Assembly (NCBI GenBank): GCA_014281115.1
Contig: JACONQ010000014.1
Coordinates: 1,178,001-1,242,000 of the forward strand
From: Laburnicola sp. R22_1
Taxonomy: Eukaryota > Ascomycota > Dothideomycetes > Pleosporales > Didymosphaeriaceae
Length of the DNA stretch: 64,000 bases
Reading direction: 5' to 3'
The position numbers and the translations under genes are program-made. The notes under the pieces are model-generated. The model ran no database searches. It was not told where the DNA came from and saw only the letters and a program-made list of their open reading frames with translations. This document shows positions 1-10,751 of this stretch, in pieces (within the stretch, counting starts at the first letter, position 1; each line of letters opens with the position of its first letter).

Positions 1-2185
1 GACTCCTGCCTAAGCGCTCTACTAAGCCATTCTGCTCTTTAGTGTGTGGAGCTCTAATCTGTAGCTTAATACCTTCTTCCTAATAGTAGTCTCTAGCAGA
101 GTTGTCTGCCAGGCTATATTCTCGCTTATTATTAGCAATAAGCAAGGTAATAGTTGTATTAAATTCTCATTTAATTGTTTAATCTAGACATCTAATAATA
201 GATAGTAGCGTAGGCTTGTCTCGTCTAGGTATCGTGTAGACGAAATAGAACTTTAAGAATAGGTTAAACCTATAGAAGACATATTAATCACCGTTATAGG
301 CTCTTATATTAAGCTTAATTAGGTTAATAGTAATAGTTTTAAAGGCTTAGGTTGCCCCTATCTTATAGCCTATTTAACGCGAGATAATCTAATATGCTTT
401 GCTTTATAGGCATTCTTCGTAGTTAACTATTTAAGGAGCAGTTCTAGTAGCTAGCTATATGCCTATTATGTGACTTAATAGTTAGTCGATTGCATTATTA
501 CTTAGATATCTTATAAGGACATAGAGCTAGAACTTGCTTAGCGATCTTAATTTAGGCAGTAGGGCTAAGTACTATGGCTAATGTTAATGGGTAGCGAATG
601 TTTAAAGCTAAGTAGATTGGGTAGATAGAGAATTAGTTCGATAGACTACTAGCTAGTGACTACCTAGCCTAGTAAGGCTAGCGATGTCTTTAACTTATAA
701 CCCTAATAAGTTAGACTAATATAGAGTGTTTCTACCTAAGTCAAAATGGATATTTAATAATAATAGTTGGGCTAGAGAGACTAGGCTTATAAAGAAGCTT
801 AGTATTAAGGCAACGCGCTTAAGCTTTGTCTTTCTCTATTCTTAAGGCGTTAATAGGAGTATCTCAACTTCTCCCTATGCCTAAATAGCCATCTCTGTGC
901 CTCCTGCAAGGACAACATTGTCTAGCGATGTAGGAGCCTTCTATTAGAACTTAGGAGGATTGTTGCAGATGTGAATATTAGTGGCTGGATCTAGCGTCTA
1001 TAAGTAAAGAAGTGGAAAGTGTTATAGCGTTGGCCTATTATTAAATGCCAATAAGTAGACAGCGTAGGCTTTATAGGAAAGGTTGGCTATAGGTGCATTA
1101 CCTGCGTTAATTTCTATTAAATTAGGTTCTAACCTATAGCTCCCTTAAACCCTACGCTTCTTATAGCGCTAATTCTTTTCCCAAATCTTGTTTAGTATGC
1201 CTTTCGTATCCTTGGCTTCGTATTCAACTATCTTCTTAGCTTTTTTAGGGTTTTTAACGAATCCTCCTCTGCGCTGTGAGGTGTTAATGTACGGACACTA
1301 TCCCCAATAGTGTAGATCTCTACAGAGACATAGCTTTAATAGCTTTAATAGCTTGTTCTAATAAGGTCTCTTTTTATTGTTTTGTCTATATAGAAACTTC
1401 TCTTAATTTAATATAGCTGCAAATGCTTCGCCTTAGATAGTTAATTTTGTTGCGGTCGTACAATAGTAGCGCAGGTATCCTGCTAGTAGTTTAGGTAGTG
1501 TTAGCTAGATAGAGTTGCTATCTAAGGTAGTTAAGATAGTTTCCGCGTTAAATACTATAATAGCGATAGTAGCAGCGTAGCCAGGGTCGATCTGCCTAAT
1601 AGCTTAAATAAGGTCCTTGTGAGGTTAGTAGCTATACATCTCTAGTAGCTTAAGTTATTTAGCCCTATTATAGGCAGCAAGAAAGGTGCTACACTACTCC
1701 TCTAGATTCTCTCTATAAGCATATAGTACTTTGGCAGTGTTATAGTCTTTCTAGACCTAATATTCTTAATTAGCTATTATAGGGCTGTAGAGCTCCTATA
1801 GCATCTTAAGCTAATTGTGGAGGGACTTTTAGTCCTTAATTTAATAGACTAGGTCCTAAGTAATAGTGTTAGCTACGTGCGCTTTAATTTGGCTAATCTT
1901 ATCTTTAGTTTGTTTATATTCCTTAAGCTCCCTATAGTAGAGACTTATTTCCTAATTATACTGCGCTTAAGCTTTAGTAGTAGGTTCTGTCGCTAGCGAT
2001 CCGTCTTCGTTAACTATTTGAAGCTGGGCAGGTTGCTAAGGCTTACTAAGCGTTAATAGGGGTGATAGATCTGGATTAATATATCCCCATACGTCTCTAG
2101 CCTCTACGAGCCTTTTAATAGTATAAATCTATAGTTCCTAGTTGTGTGGACTATAAAGGATAATCGAAGAGCTGGCCTTTAACAT
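1..2185 (-). mobile_element. Degenerate Ty1/copia retrotransposon, gag to integrase, cut by left window edge
   Basis: Read on the minus strand, a gag-like product begins at an ATG at 2185 and shows the copia capsid pattern of W-rich helices ending in VWGYINPDL, followed by long relic frames with many stops. At the extreme left edge (about 1-60, minus strand) the relic reads APHTKEQNGLVERL, which matches the end of the copia integrase core including the third catalytic acidic residue (the E of NGLVE). Gag, protease and most of integrase are therefore covered, and reverse transcriptase lies outside the window. Dense TAA/TAG codons where Trp or Gln would be expected fit RIP. The copia leader is not beside the gag start: a LINE abuts it at 2196. 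The leader appears to lie at 38074-38273 (see the inversion finding). Family assignment is good; the detailed domain borders are not resolved. Confidence 0.75.
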
Positions 2186-4259
2186 GGCAAGATAGTAGTA
2201 GTAGTAGTATTAATTAACGTCCAGGAACCTAGGTTCTAGCCTCCTATGGGGCATGGGGACGCGCCAAGTAGCCATTTGGGGCCAGCTAGATAGTAAAGGC
2301 GATTTATGCTATAAGCTATTGCCGTCTCTTGTAGCGGCTTATAAGAGTCCGCCCCCCTCTATATAGAGGCTAAATCCGTGTCTTTATGCCTATAGGCTAA
2401 GATATTAGGGTGTAGCTATTATACATATAACAATCTAAAGCAGGGGTAGCTTTGGCTGCCCTAAAGCTATATTAAAAAGTGCTAAGACCTTAGCGTAAAA
2501 CTAGTATAGGAAAGGTAAGGATTGTGTAGACAGTAAGGAGAGGTAAGGAGAGTAGGAGAGCATAGGGAAGGTTGCCTCGTGTGGCAAGATGTTAGAATAA
2601 GAGGCACCCCTACTAGGAGCTTAGATAGAGTCGACGCCAGAGGAGCTATCCTAGATTATTATTGCGCCCGCCAGCATCTATAGCTTAGTAGGCAGTCTAT
2701 AGAACCAACATTTATTTATTAGTGTTAGTGGGGTTGGCAAGCTCTAGCAAGAGTTAAAAATCTTTAGGCTTAAAGGTCTTTAAGTATTTAACGCCCTCCT
2801 GTATAGTGCTAGAAGGAAAAGGAAGTTGTTTTAGCTAGTAGCGGAACTTCTAGACCGCTTATAGGCAGTGGACTATGTGGTCTAGCGTAAGGTCTGCCCT
2901 ATAGAAGTATCCCATAACTATGTTATTGTGTTTAAACTTCTTATAGTACTAAGCATAGTGTCTATAGCAGGTGCGTATAGACAGTAGCTTTATAAGTGTT
3001 AGTTATTAGAGGGTAAGCTTCTTTAGCTATTTTATAGGGCGATACTTAAGGTCCTACTATATATACCACCTAGACAGATTTAGTATGTGCTTGCGCTACT
3101 AGTCTATCTCTACACTCCTAGTAAGGGCGCGAATATCTAACTTAAGGCCTAAGACTGTGGGTTTAGTTGCCATACTATATGGAGGTTTAGGGGTTCTTAC
3201 CGCGTTGTCTACTAGCTAGTCTGCCTATTCGTTTCCCTCTATATTACAGTGTCCTAGGGACCACTAGACAATAATATCTAGGTTCTTAATTGTCTCTTAG
3301 CACCTAACAAACGCCCACTATAAGAAGGGGAATAGGTTGCCTCTAATATACTATATAATAGAGGTGCTATCTATGTATATATATATACGTCTAAGCTAGT
3401 AGGCTAGCATATAGAGTGTGTGTAAGAGTCCTCGCCACGTGCCTATAGCTTTAGCATTAAAGACGTGGGACCTAAGGTTAAGGGAGCTATTGCCCTATAG
3501 AGTGAGAGTCTGCCCTTTATATATAGCGTAGCTATATATAATATACTTAACGCCGTTAAGCTATTATTTAGAGCTATTAGAAAAGACAGTAATAGCAGTT
3601 AGTGGGAAAAGGGCCTACTACTCCTTAAAGCGGCGGGCGGCTTTCTTCTTATTTACATAGCCTGTAGGGTTGTTGCGGCTCCTAGGGGAGTAGTAGGGGG
3701 CGCGGAATTCAGGTTGGGGTACTAGGTTAAAGACCTATACTAGTTGTTATACCTTTGTGCGGGCTCTCTATAGAAGGCCTATGCCTTAGCCTCTTCTAAC
3801 TATAGAAAGGTGAGTTCTAGCAGTTAGCGGGTGCTTTTTATTAATTATTAGCAGGTGTGCTACAAAGTAGAACTTGCAGGTTTCTAGGGCTACTACTACT
3901 ACGGGGAGTCTAGCGTCCCTAAAGATAGTGGTGGTAGGTGTAGTTTAGTAGGCCGAAATAATAGCTCTATATACCTACCTAAGGACCTTGTTAAGTGTTT
4001 CTATATGCCAACCTAGTTAGGTGCTTACTTTGGCGCCTTTTGACTAGCGTATAATTCTAGAGGGTTTGGTTCTTCCTCTATACTAGGCCTCCGCTCTATA
4101 TAGAAGTTAGGGGAGGATATAGGAGATTACCGCTTTGCGTAAAGATCCTAGTAGGGGGCTGTGTTTAATTTAAGCGAGGCTACAGATATAGTGGGCAACA
4201 ACCCTTGTCTTTACGGCGCGTATGGCCATATAAGTCTTAAAGGTAAGCTTTTTATTAAA

Positions 4260-4529
4260 CTATACGCCTAGCCAGCGCAGTGCAGGTACCTTACTTATGG
4301 GGAGAATTAGGTAAATAGTAAGGTAATTGTTAACAGCGCAGGGCGGCGCGTAGTCCCTATTCTGTCTTATAAGGTGGATTATTTTAAGCTTGTCTAGTAA
4401 GAAAGCAATCTTATAGTCCGCGCCATATAAGTTAATCTTGCAGACTTGTTTAGTAAGTATTTTAATATTAAGGTTAAGGCTATAGAAGGCGCTATAGAGG
4501 CATATATTGTTAGTATAGCTAAAGCGCAT
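4260..4529 (-). pseudogene. Reverse transcriptase palm fragment of the LINE with lost catalytic aspartates
   Basis: This 89-residue open stretch contains FSYTNNICLYS near its start. LINE reverse transcriptases carry a catalytic Y-A-D-D box in this context (FxYADDxxLYS). Here the box reads Y-T-N-N at about 4506-4517, so both catalytic aspartates have become asparagine. G-to-A changes explain all three replacements. Just upstream on the same strand (about 4550-4610) lies the preceding motif of the fingers/palm (G.L.SPIIYILY). The enzyme cannot be active. The fragment is open only by chance and is not a separate gene. Confidence 0.7.
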
Positions 4530-7500
4530 AGTTGTGTTCTAGAGTAGTAGCTCTGCAAGGTATAATATATAGATAATGGGAGAGAATAGCAAGCCCTATA
4601 AGGTGCCGCAGGCCACTAGGTAACGGCTAGAATAGTGTTGGCTGTAGCGGACAAGAATGTGTCGGTTTATAAGGATATTGCGTGTAAGAACTAAGACCTT
4701 CTAGTGCTAGTCTTAGTCTTTTATATAGTATAGTAGCTAGTTAACTAGCAGCGCGTTAAAAGCTCCTAGTATATCCATAGTTACCATAGTAACGTGTTTG
4801 CCCTCGCTAAAAGCGAGTTCGGCTTTATGGGTAAAGGCTGTAATTAGGTCCATGGCCGACCTTTTTAGGAGGGCCTTCCCGTGCTAGGGGCTTAGGACGC
4901 CGTGCAGCACAGCTAAGTAGGCTATGCGCCGAGCAATTACCCTTTTAAAACCTTTACTAAGGCAGAATAGTATAGCAAGTAGTCTTATAGACTCTAGGAT
5001 TGTGTAGTCTTTCTTACTAAGTTTCTTAATAAAAACAATCTCCTTGTCTGTCTAGGCGGCCAGGTAGTAGTTAAGTAATAGTAGGTCGCGATAGATATCG
5101 CAAACGTACTGTCTAATGTGGTTCTAGCATACTGTAAGCAGCTGGACTATTATGCCATCAGCGCCTAGTAAGGTGCTAGAGACCTTAATCACGCAGCGCT
5201 TTGTCTCTTTAATCGATAGGTACGTGTCCTATGGGATAGTAGGGTGTTCTTATAGGGTGGGCGGTTCTGGTAGATTGTCCTTCGCTATAAATCTGCAGAG
5301 AAGTGCTTATTATAGCATCTTAGTCTTATCTTTGTCTTTAGTTGCCTCTGCGCCTCTAAACACTATTAGTGCCTATGTTTTAGTAGGTTCTAGCTTGTGC
5401 CAATTAATAATACAGAAAAGTTCCTAGTTGCCTTAACCGTTATCTATAGTGTGTTGCTAGTACTCCTTCTTTACCTTACAAACTATTGCTAGGAAAGTAC
5501 GTGTCTTATTAGAGAGGCCCTAGCTAGTGTAGCTATTAAGCGAGTAGAGGTGTGCTTAATAGGCTGTCTTGCAATTGTCTATCTACTAGGGCGCTAAGTG
5601 GCCTATCCCTCTCTTCTTTCTACCTGCTATCTTTAGGGCGTTAGTAAGGACTTCTTCTAAGGCAGCAACGCGCCTATTAACGTGCTCGCAGGTCTGTGGC
5701 CTATCTAAGTAGGGGGCGTCTTTTATTCCGTTAGCAATAGTGTTAACAAATAGCGGTAGCTTCTTTGTAAGAACCCTATATTAAAACTAGTTAAGGGGCT
5801 TCTATTCTCTGCTAGGGATTATAGTAACTAATATATTATAGTCTAAGCTATAGTTTATATCTATTTGTACTGCGGTAGTTATAAAGGGGATATTATAAAA
5901 AGAGAGGTCTATAACATGCCTGGCCCTATAGGTGGGGATTCTAGGTTCGCCTATATAATCCATGCCGCTGTCTATAGCCTATTAGGCCAGCTTAGCTTCG
6001 CCCTATATAGTTATAACACTAGGCTCGAACATATTATATTTAGTGTTAAGATTACCTTCTGCCAGGCACCTATTTAGTAGGGTAAGGCAGATAATATAGT
6101 TAAGTACTAGCGTAGTCTATGGCGCCTAGTAAACGTTAAGTATAGAGATTCTATTTACTTTAATCTACTACAGGTCCCTATTATATAGCGGGGTATAGGG
6201 CGTAATCTTTAGTCTATTGCCCTTACAGGTGAAGATAAGGACCTAGGAGCGTTCTGCCTCCTAGGTCTTCTAGCTATCCCAGCCGTCCACTAGTGGATAA
6301 AGGTTATAGCTAGGGTAGTTCGAAGTCTATATACTAGGCCAGGTAGCTGGCTCTTATATATAAATAATATTAATACCCTCTATAAAAGCGATATTAAGGG
6401 CGGCTGTGTGTGCTAGGCCACTTCTGCTAATATTAGTCTAGTATACTTTTATATTAGGGTCTCTACAAGGGGTGTATCTGCGGCGGTTATTCCTTATTAA
6501 TTAGAGGAGTTGTCTATAGTCATATCCTTTTATAAGGAGGACTATATATAGTCTATATATCTTGCGCTTTATGCTAAGAGTGTAACAAAATTAAGGCTGC
6601 CACTTATAGGCGCGATAAGTCTAACTAGTTAGCTTAAGGCGCGAGCTACTTGTTGTGCCACAAGATTAGGGTAGGGGCTTAAGCGCTGTCCTCTTAGTAG
6701 GTAGGGGCTAGGAACTTATTCCTAGCTCTCTTAGTCTATAGGCTCTTCTTAAGGGGCTTATTAGATAGTGTCTTTAGTAGGAGCAGTGTCCTCTTTATTA
6801 GGTTAAGCGTTGCCCTTAGTAGAAGGGGCGCCTTCTCTGTTAGTGGCGTTGTCTTGTCTTTATATAGTAGGCGCGGGTTGGGGTTATAGGTTGTGTAGCT
6901 AGTTGTAGGCCTTTTGTCTAGTGCGGTAGAGGGTGGCTAGCTTATAGCGGGTAGGTCTTATAATCCTGCCGCTTACTCGCCTGGGCTTTACTAGGCAGGT
7001 TAGATTATTAGTAGTGTATAGACCGCGGCAATTAGGGCACTATAGCTTATAAGCGCAGTTATTACCTATAGGGCCTTTGTGCTCGCTCTATTTTATACTA
7101 TAGTTGCAGTAGTAGGGCGTGTAGGTGCAACGCGCTGCGTTGTAGTATTCCTGGCAACTAGGGTTGTGTTGCTTAATTACGCGTTTCTTAACAATTTCGC
7201 GGGATAAGTCGCTAACACTAAAGAGTTAGAAAGGTGTTACTGGCTTCTTAAAGGACACTATATAGGTAGTGTGCCCATATTAGTTTGGGCTATGCCTAGA
7301 GGGCTAGTAGTTTACTAGGCGAGTTAAGGTCTGTGTAAAAGCCTCTTCTGCGATTATTTCTAGGGTGTATAGGACTTCTTATCCTAACAGCGAGTAGTAG
7401 CTGCTAGGCACCCTAGGGATAGCGTAGTTGGTCTAGTGTGTGGGCAACTCTACGCTATTGCCATTAATAGAGTGGATTATTAGTTCCTTCTTTTCTTATT

Positions 7501-8286
7501 CTATAAGTTGTTGTTGTATAGCCTTAGAGGCTGGCGTAATAGCCCAGCCTATTTAGGTCCTTGTAGCTATAGGAATGTCGCTAATATTAAGTCCTATAGC
7601 GTCGCAGATTGCTTTTTGCACAGCGAAGGCAGAGGTCTGTCTAAGCCTATTAGCTAGATTTAAGATAGTGAGCAAGATCTATAGGTCTGCTGCTTATCTA
7701 GGGGGCTGCTGTCGCTTAACAGCAGCTATGGCCCTTCTGCTGTTAGTTGTTGTGTGCCCGCTATCCCCGTAATAGAAGGCAGATGCTACGCTTACCCATG
7801 TCTTCTAAGGCTGGGCGGCAAGGACGCTGTCACTATCTATAGTGTAGGCTGTGGTTGTCAAGTTGTAGCTTGTCCTTACCAGATTGGGGCGAAGGCTTGG
7901 CGCAGTAGTAGAGTTTTTTAGCGCCTGTATAACGCGGTTGCGGAGGGCGATAGCAGCCGCTAGCTCCTCTAGGCGCTTAAATTTGGCGAGGCAGTGGTCA
8001 ACAGCATTAGCTATTGCCATTACTATCTTTTCCTAGGTCTCTGCCGCCTTGCGGGTGGCTGTAAGGTAGGAGTTAAGGACACTAGCTACAGTTTCTGTGT
8101 TAGCAGGGCGGACAGGCACGCCTCCACTAAAGGAGAGGCGTCTAGAAGGGCGAATATTAGACTGTTAGCGCTTCCTTATAGCGTGCTGGAGGTTATTCTG
8201 TTACGCAGACTTAAGGTCTAGTGGGCGGGTCGCTGTAGAGGTCCCCAGAGGGGGCCTCTAAGGCGTCTCCATTGCTATCATCAAAC

Positions 8287-8304
8287 CACCGCACGCGTGC
8301 GGTG
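8287..8304. repeat. 18-bp perfect palindrome in LINE 5' leader
   Basis: The sequence CACCGCACGCGTGCGGTG is its own reverse complement. It lies about 100 bp inside the LINE 5' end and just upstream of the probable ORF1 start. It is GC-rich and un-mutated in a heavily RIP-affected element. It could be a transcription-factor site in the internal promoter of the LINE or an RNA hairpin in its leader. No other copy of the 5' end is present in the window for comparison. Confidence 0.6.
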
Positions 8305-8406
8305 CCTGAAGATGGCTAGGAGTGGTATTTAGATGAAACTGAGATAATGAGATAGAAAACTAGGCAGTTTTGACCACTTTCTCAAAATTTCAAAAGTTGA
8401 TGATGT

Positions 8407-8422
8407 GAATTTGATTGTCGAG
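8407..8422 (-). repeat. Target-site duplication of LINE A (5' copy)
   Basis: The minus strand reads CTCGACAATCAAATTC here and then changes abruptly to LINE sequence at 8406. The identical 16 bases occur on the plus strand at 40264-40279, directly after the (TAC)n tail of the other LINE. The repeat lies within codons for LDNQI of gene A and is the point where that gene is interrupted. Confidence 0.85.
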
Positions 8423-9223
8423 ATCTCCTGGTGCGCAGATAATGCCTTTCGGTAGCGTTTCGATGTTTTTCTTCCATAGAAGATGCTGTAACATCTGCCT
8501 GACGGGATTCTCTGGTTCAAACATAATAATAAATGCGATTGGTGTGTCGGGTATGCGCGCTCTCTCGTGAGCCTGTAATAGTAGTTGTGCCAAAGTATCG
8601 CAGTTTACCTTCAAGAGCTGAGAGCGATGAGCGAATAGCGTAGGTGACTCGAGAAACTTTATGTCTTCTTCATTTAGATGCGTGGTGTCGATGTGTACCG
8701 TCAATTTAGCATTTGCAGGCAGTTTGTGGGAGTTAAAGGCCCGGTTTGTCAGATGGTCGATAATCTTCCTAGCAAACAAGAAGCGGCGATAAGCAGTGTG
8801 ACGGTATCTTTGTTGGTGAAGAGAGGGAAACCCAAGTAGGAAAAAGAAACCGACAACTCCTTTGTGTTCAAACAGATTTTCGAGTTTCATGTCCCGTGTA
8901 GTTCCGATATCTCTCATCTCCTCTAGCGAATTCTCTCGGTCTTCATATTCCTTCCATATCTTTTCGGCATCGGCTGTCGAGATGGGCTCATTAAAATACT
9001 CTCTGTTGAACTGCTCCTCTTCATGCATGCTCTGAGACCAACCATTCCGGGTGTAATCCCATTTGAATAGAGTGTCGTCGTCTTGGCCTGGATTCCGCTC
9101 CTGGTCGCTGTGGAAACCGATATGTTCATTCATTGAAACATCTTCAAGATCAGCTTTCTGTAGAAGTGGGTTTCCTCCATTCCGCTTATAAAGCTCCTCA
9201 GAGTCGAATAGGTTCGGTGCCAT
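8407..9223 (-). pseudogene. Gene A, 5' half: unknown family, interrupted by LINE
   Basis: The frame starts at ATG 9223 (MAPNLFDSEEL) and is open to the LINE junction, giving 272 residues; a few extra codons of LINE sequence follow before a stop at 8390. There is no signal peptide and no transmembrane segment. The N-terminal third is acidic and the centre contains an FLLGFPSLH motif followed by an alpha/beta-like region ending in a hydrophobic strand (IAFIIMFEP) and CAPGDLDNQ. A paralogue at 42491-43904 has the same order: MVFGLPSLH, then VFIILWPMNP, then CSPGEVDN. The remaining part of this gene, starting LDNQIPEEH, is at 40266-40482. I do not recognise a described domain; function is unknown. 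It seems undamaged up to the insertion, so it was probably a working gene when the LINE landed. Confidence 0.75.
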
Positions 9224-10751
9224 GTCTGCCCGGTGCAAGGAAAATCGAGAAGATTGCAAAGAATGCTCGTTCGCTTGTTGTATGCAGGTTATGCAGAAAA
9301 TATTTGAATGATATTAGTGAGGTATTGTGCATGAAAGTGACGGTAATGTCTGTTGAAGAATACTAACCAAGGTCCAATTTATACTCTGGATCGGTCCATC
9401 TTGCCACGCAGGTAGAGCCGAAGTGTGACGCTGCATCCTAGGCTGTTCGATCGCTATATCGTGACTCACCAGAATATGTTGACTCTTACTCGATGGACAC
9501 ATGCCCTCAGCCATTATCGAAAAGCCCATGCTTACCAGAGCTCGATTTAATTTGACTGTGCATATCGTATACAAGCAAAACTGCCAGGCTACCTGTAAAC
9601 CTAAGAGCCTGCACATATGTATACTTAGGTACGAACCAGAGAAAGGGCAGTTTATATGACTACAGTTCTCCAACTTCAGATACTTTACGACTTGAGTTCC
9701 AGTCATACCCTAGGGGCGAATGACTTTTCCTTCAAGTAACATAAGCTAACCGGTCGCCCGTGTTTCATCATGCACTGACTCCCGTCTGCATAAAACTGTC
9801 GGCTTCAAGTAACACAGACCGCGCAGTCGGTCGTGTCCAACCACGCACTGACTCCCATCTGTACAAACTACCACTAACGCCTGCAGAGATACAGACCAAG
9901 CGCGATCCACTGCGAGAGATGCGCACGACGATCTATCGAAATACAAATCACCTTCAGGACAGGCGCATACTGAGCATGGCCCTAAGGTAGCATCACCAGC
10001 TGGTGAGAGACCCGTACAGGAACTGGCCGCCACCAAGTTCCAAACTCATCAATGTCATATAGCAGCCCCATGGTCCCTGGCGAGGACGTCCGCCGTCAGC
10101 TTCATGCGCGCAACTGCAGACCCCCACTCAATATCCTAGCGCTATTTTGGACACCACAAACCTCGTCATGCCCTGCCCGCGCTCCCAACCGGCAAGGACA
10201 CCCCTTGCACGCATGTGCTGCTGACATACCCACACTCCACACGCCAGACCCCTGAACCTATCCCACTTCCTCCGCCCTCCCCACCCATAAACTGAGGCCA
10301 GCCCAAGCCTTCGACGCAGCACAACCCCCAACCCTCAAAATCCACGATTAGACCAACCCCAGCTTCCCTTCAAAAATCCCTGCAAAGCCTCACTTATCCC
10401 ACAACAGCCATTGCCGCCCCCACAGGACCCAGATTCTTCTCCCGCATAGTATGCTTGGCAATTACCGCTCTATTACTGCCGTCGTAGACACCAATAGCGT
10501 CATACAAACCGCTCCCACGCTTCGATGGTGCGTTGCAGTCCTCGTATGACACCACGACTAGTAGACGACCTCAAGCCATCAGAAACGGAATCTTTGAATG
10601 GCAGCGCGACTGCAAGTCGACGGCACAGTCCCTCACTCCAGACATACATCACATCCCACAAAGTCACCAAAACACCATACCAGAAAACCCACACGCAAAA
10701 ATTTCATATTTCCCAAAGACTATCTCCTTCCACCCCCACCTACCCACCAAC
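9224..10751. other. Intergenic stretch, no convincing gene
   Basis: Only short overlapping open frames are present, with no consistent coding character. It contains a two-copy tandem duplication (9731-9876) and ends in the C-rich 3' flank of sec5. The part nearest 9224 should hold the promoter of gene A. Confidence 0.5.
9731..9876. repeat. Two-copy tandem duplication, period about 73 bp
   Basis: TTCAAGTAAC begins both units (9731 and 9804), and GCACTGACTCCC followed by TCTG recurs at the same distance in each. The units have diverged by substitutions, several of them transitions. No function is apparent. Confidence 0.6.

Larger units (their letters stand above)
2196..8406 (-). mobile_element. 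Full-length Tad1-like LINE (non-LTR retrotransposon), RIP-degraded
   Basis: The 3' end is a (TAC)n tail at about 2192-2212 and the 5' end abuts gene A at 8406, giving about 6.2 kb, a normal size for fungal Tad1-type LINEs. In minus-strand order there is a GC-rich 5' leader with an 18-bp palindrome (8287-8304), an ORF1 start near 8270 (METP) with a region that probably held zinc knuckles near 7000-7080, reverse transcriptase around 4260-4900, and RNase H around 3200-3280 (SLGHCNIEG pattern). The last 2 kb aligns with the less mutated copy at 38274-40265. Almost every difference is a C/T or G/A transition, and stops are frequent, so the copy is dead. The 5' and 3' flanks do not match each other, although each matches a flank of the other LINE copy. 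Confidence 0.85.
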
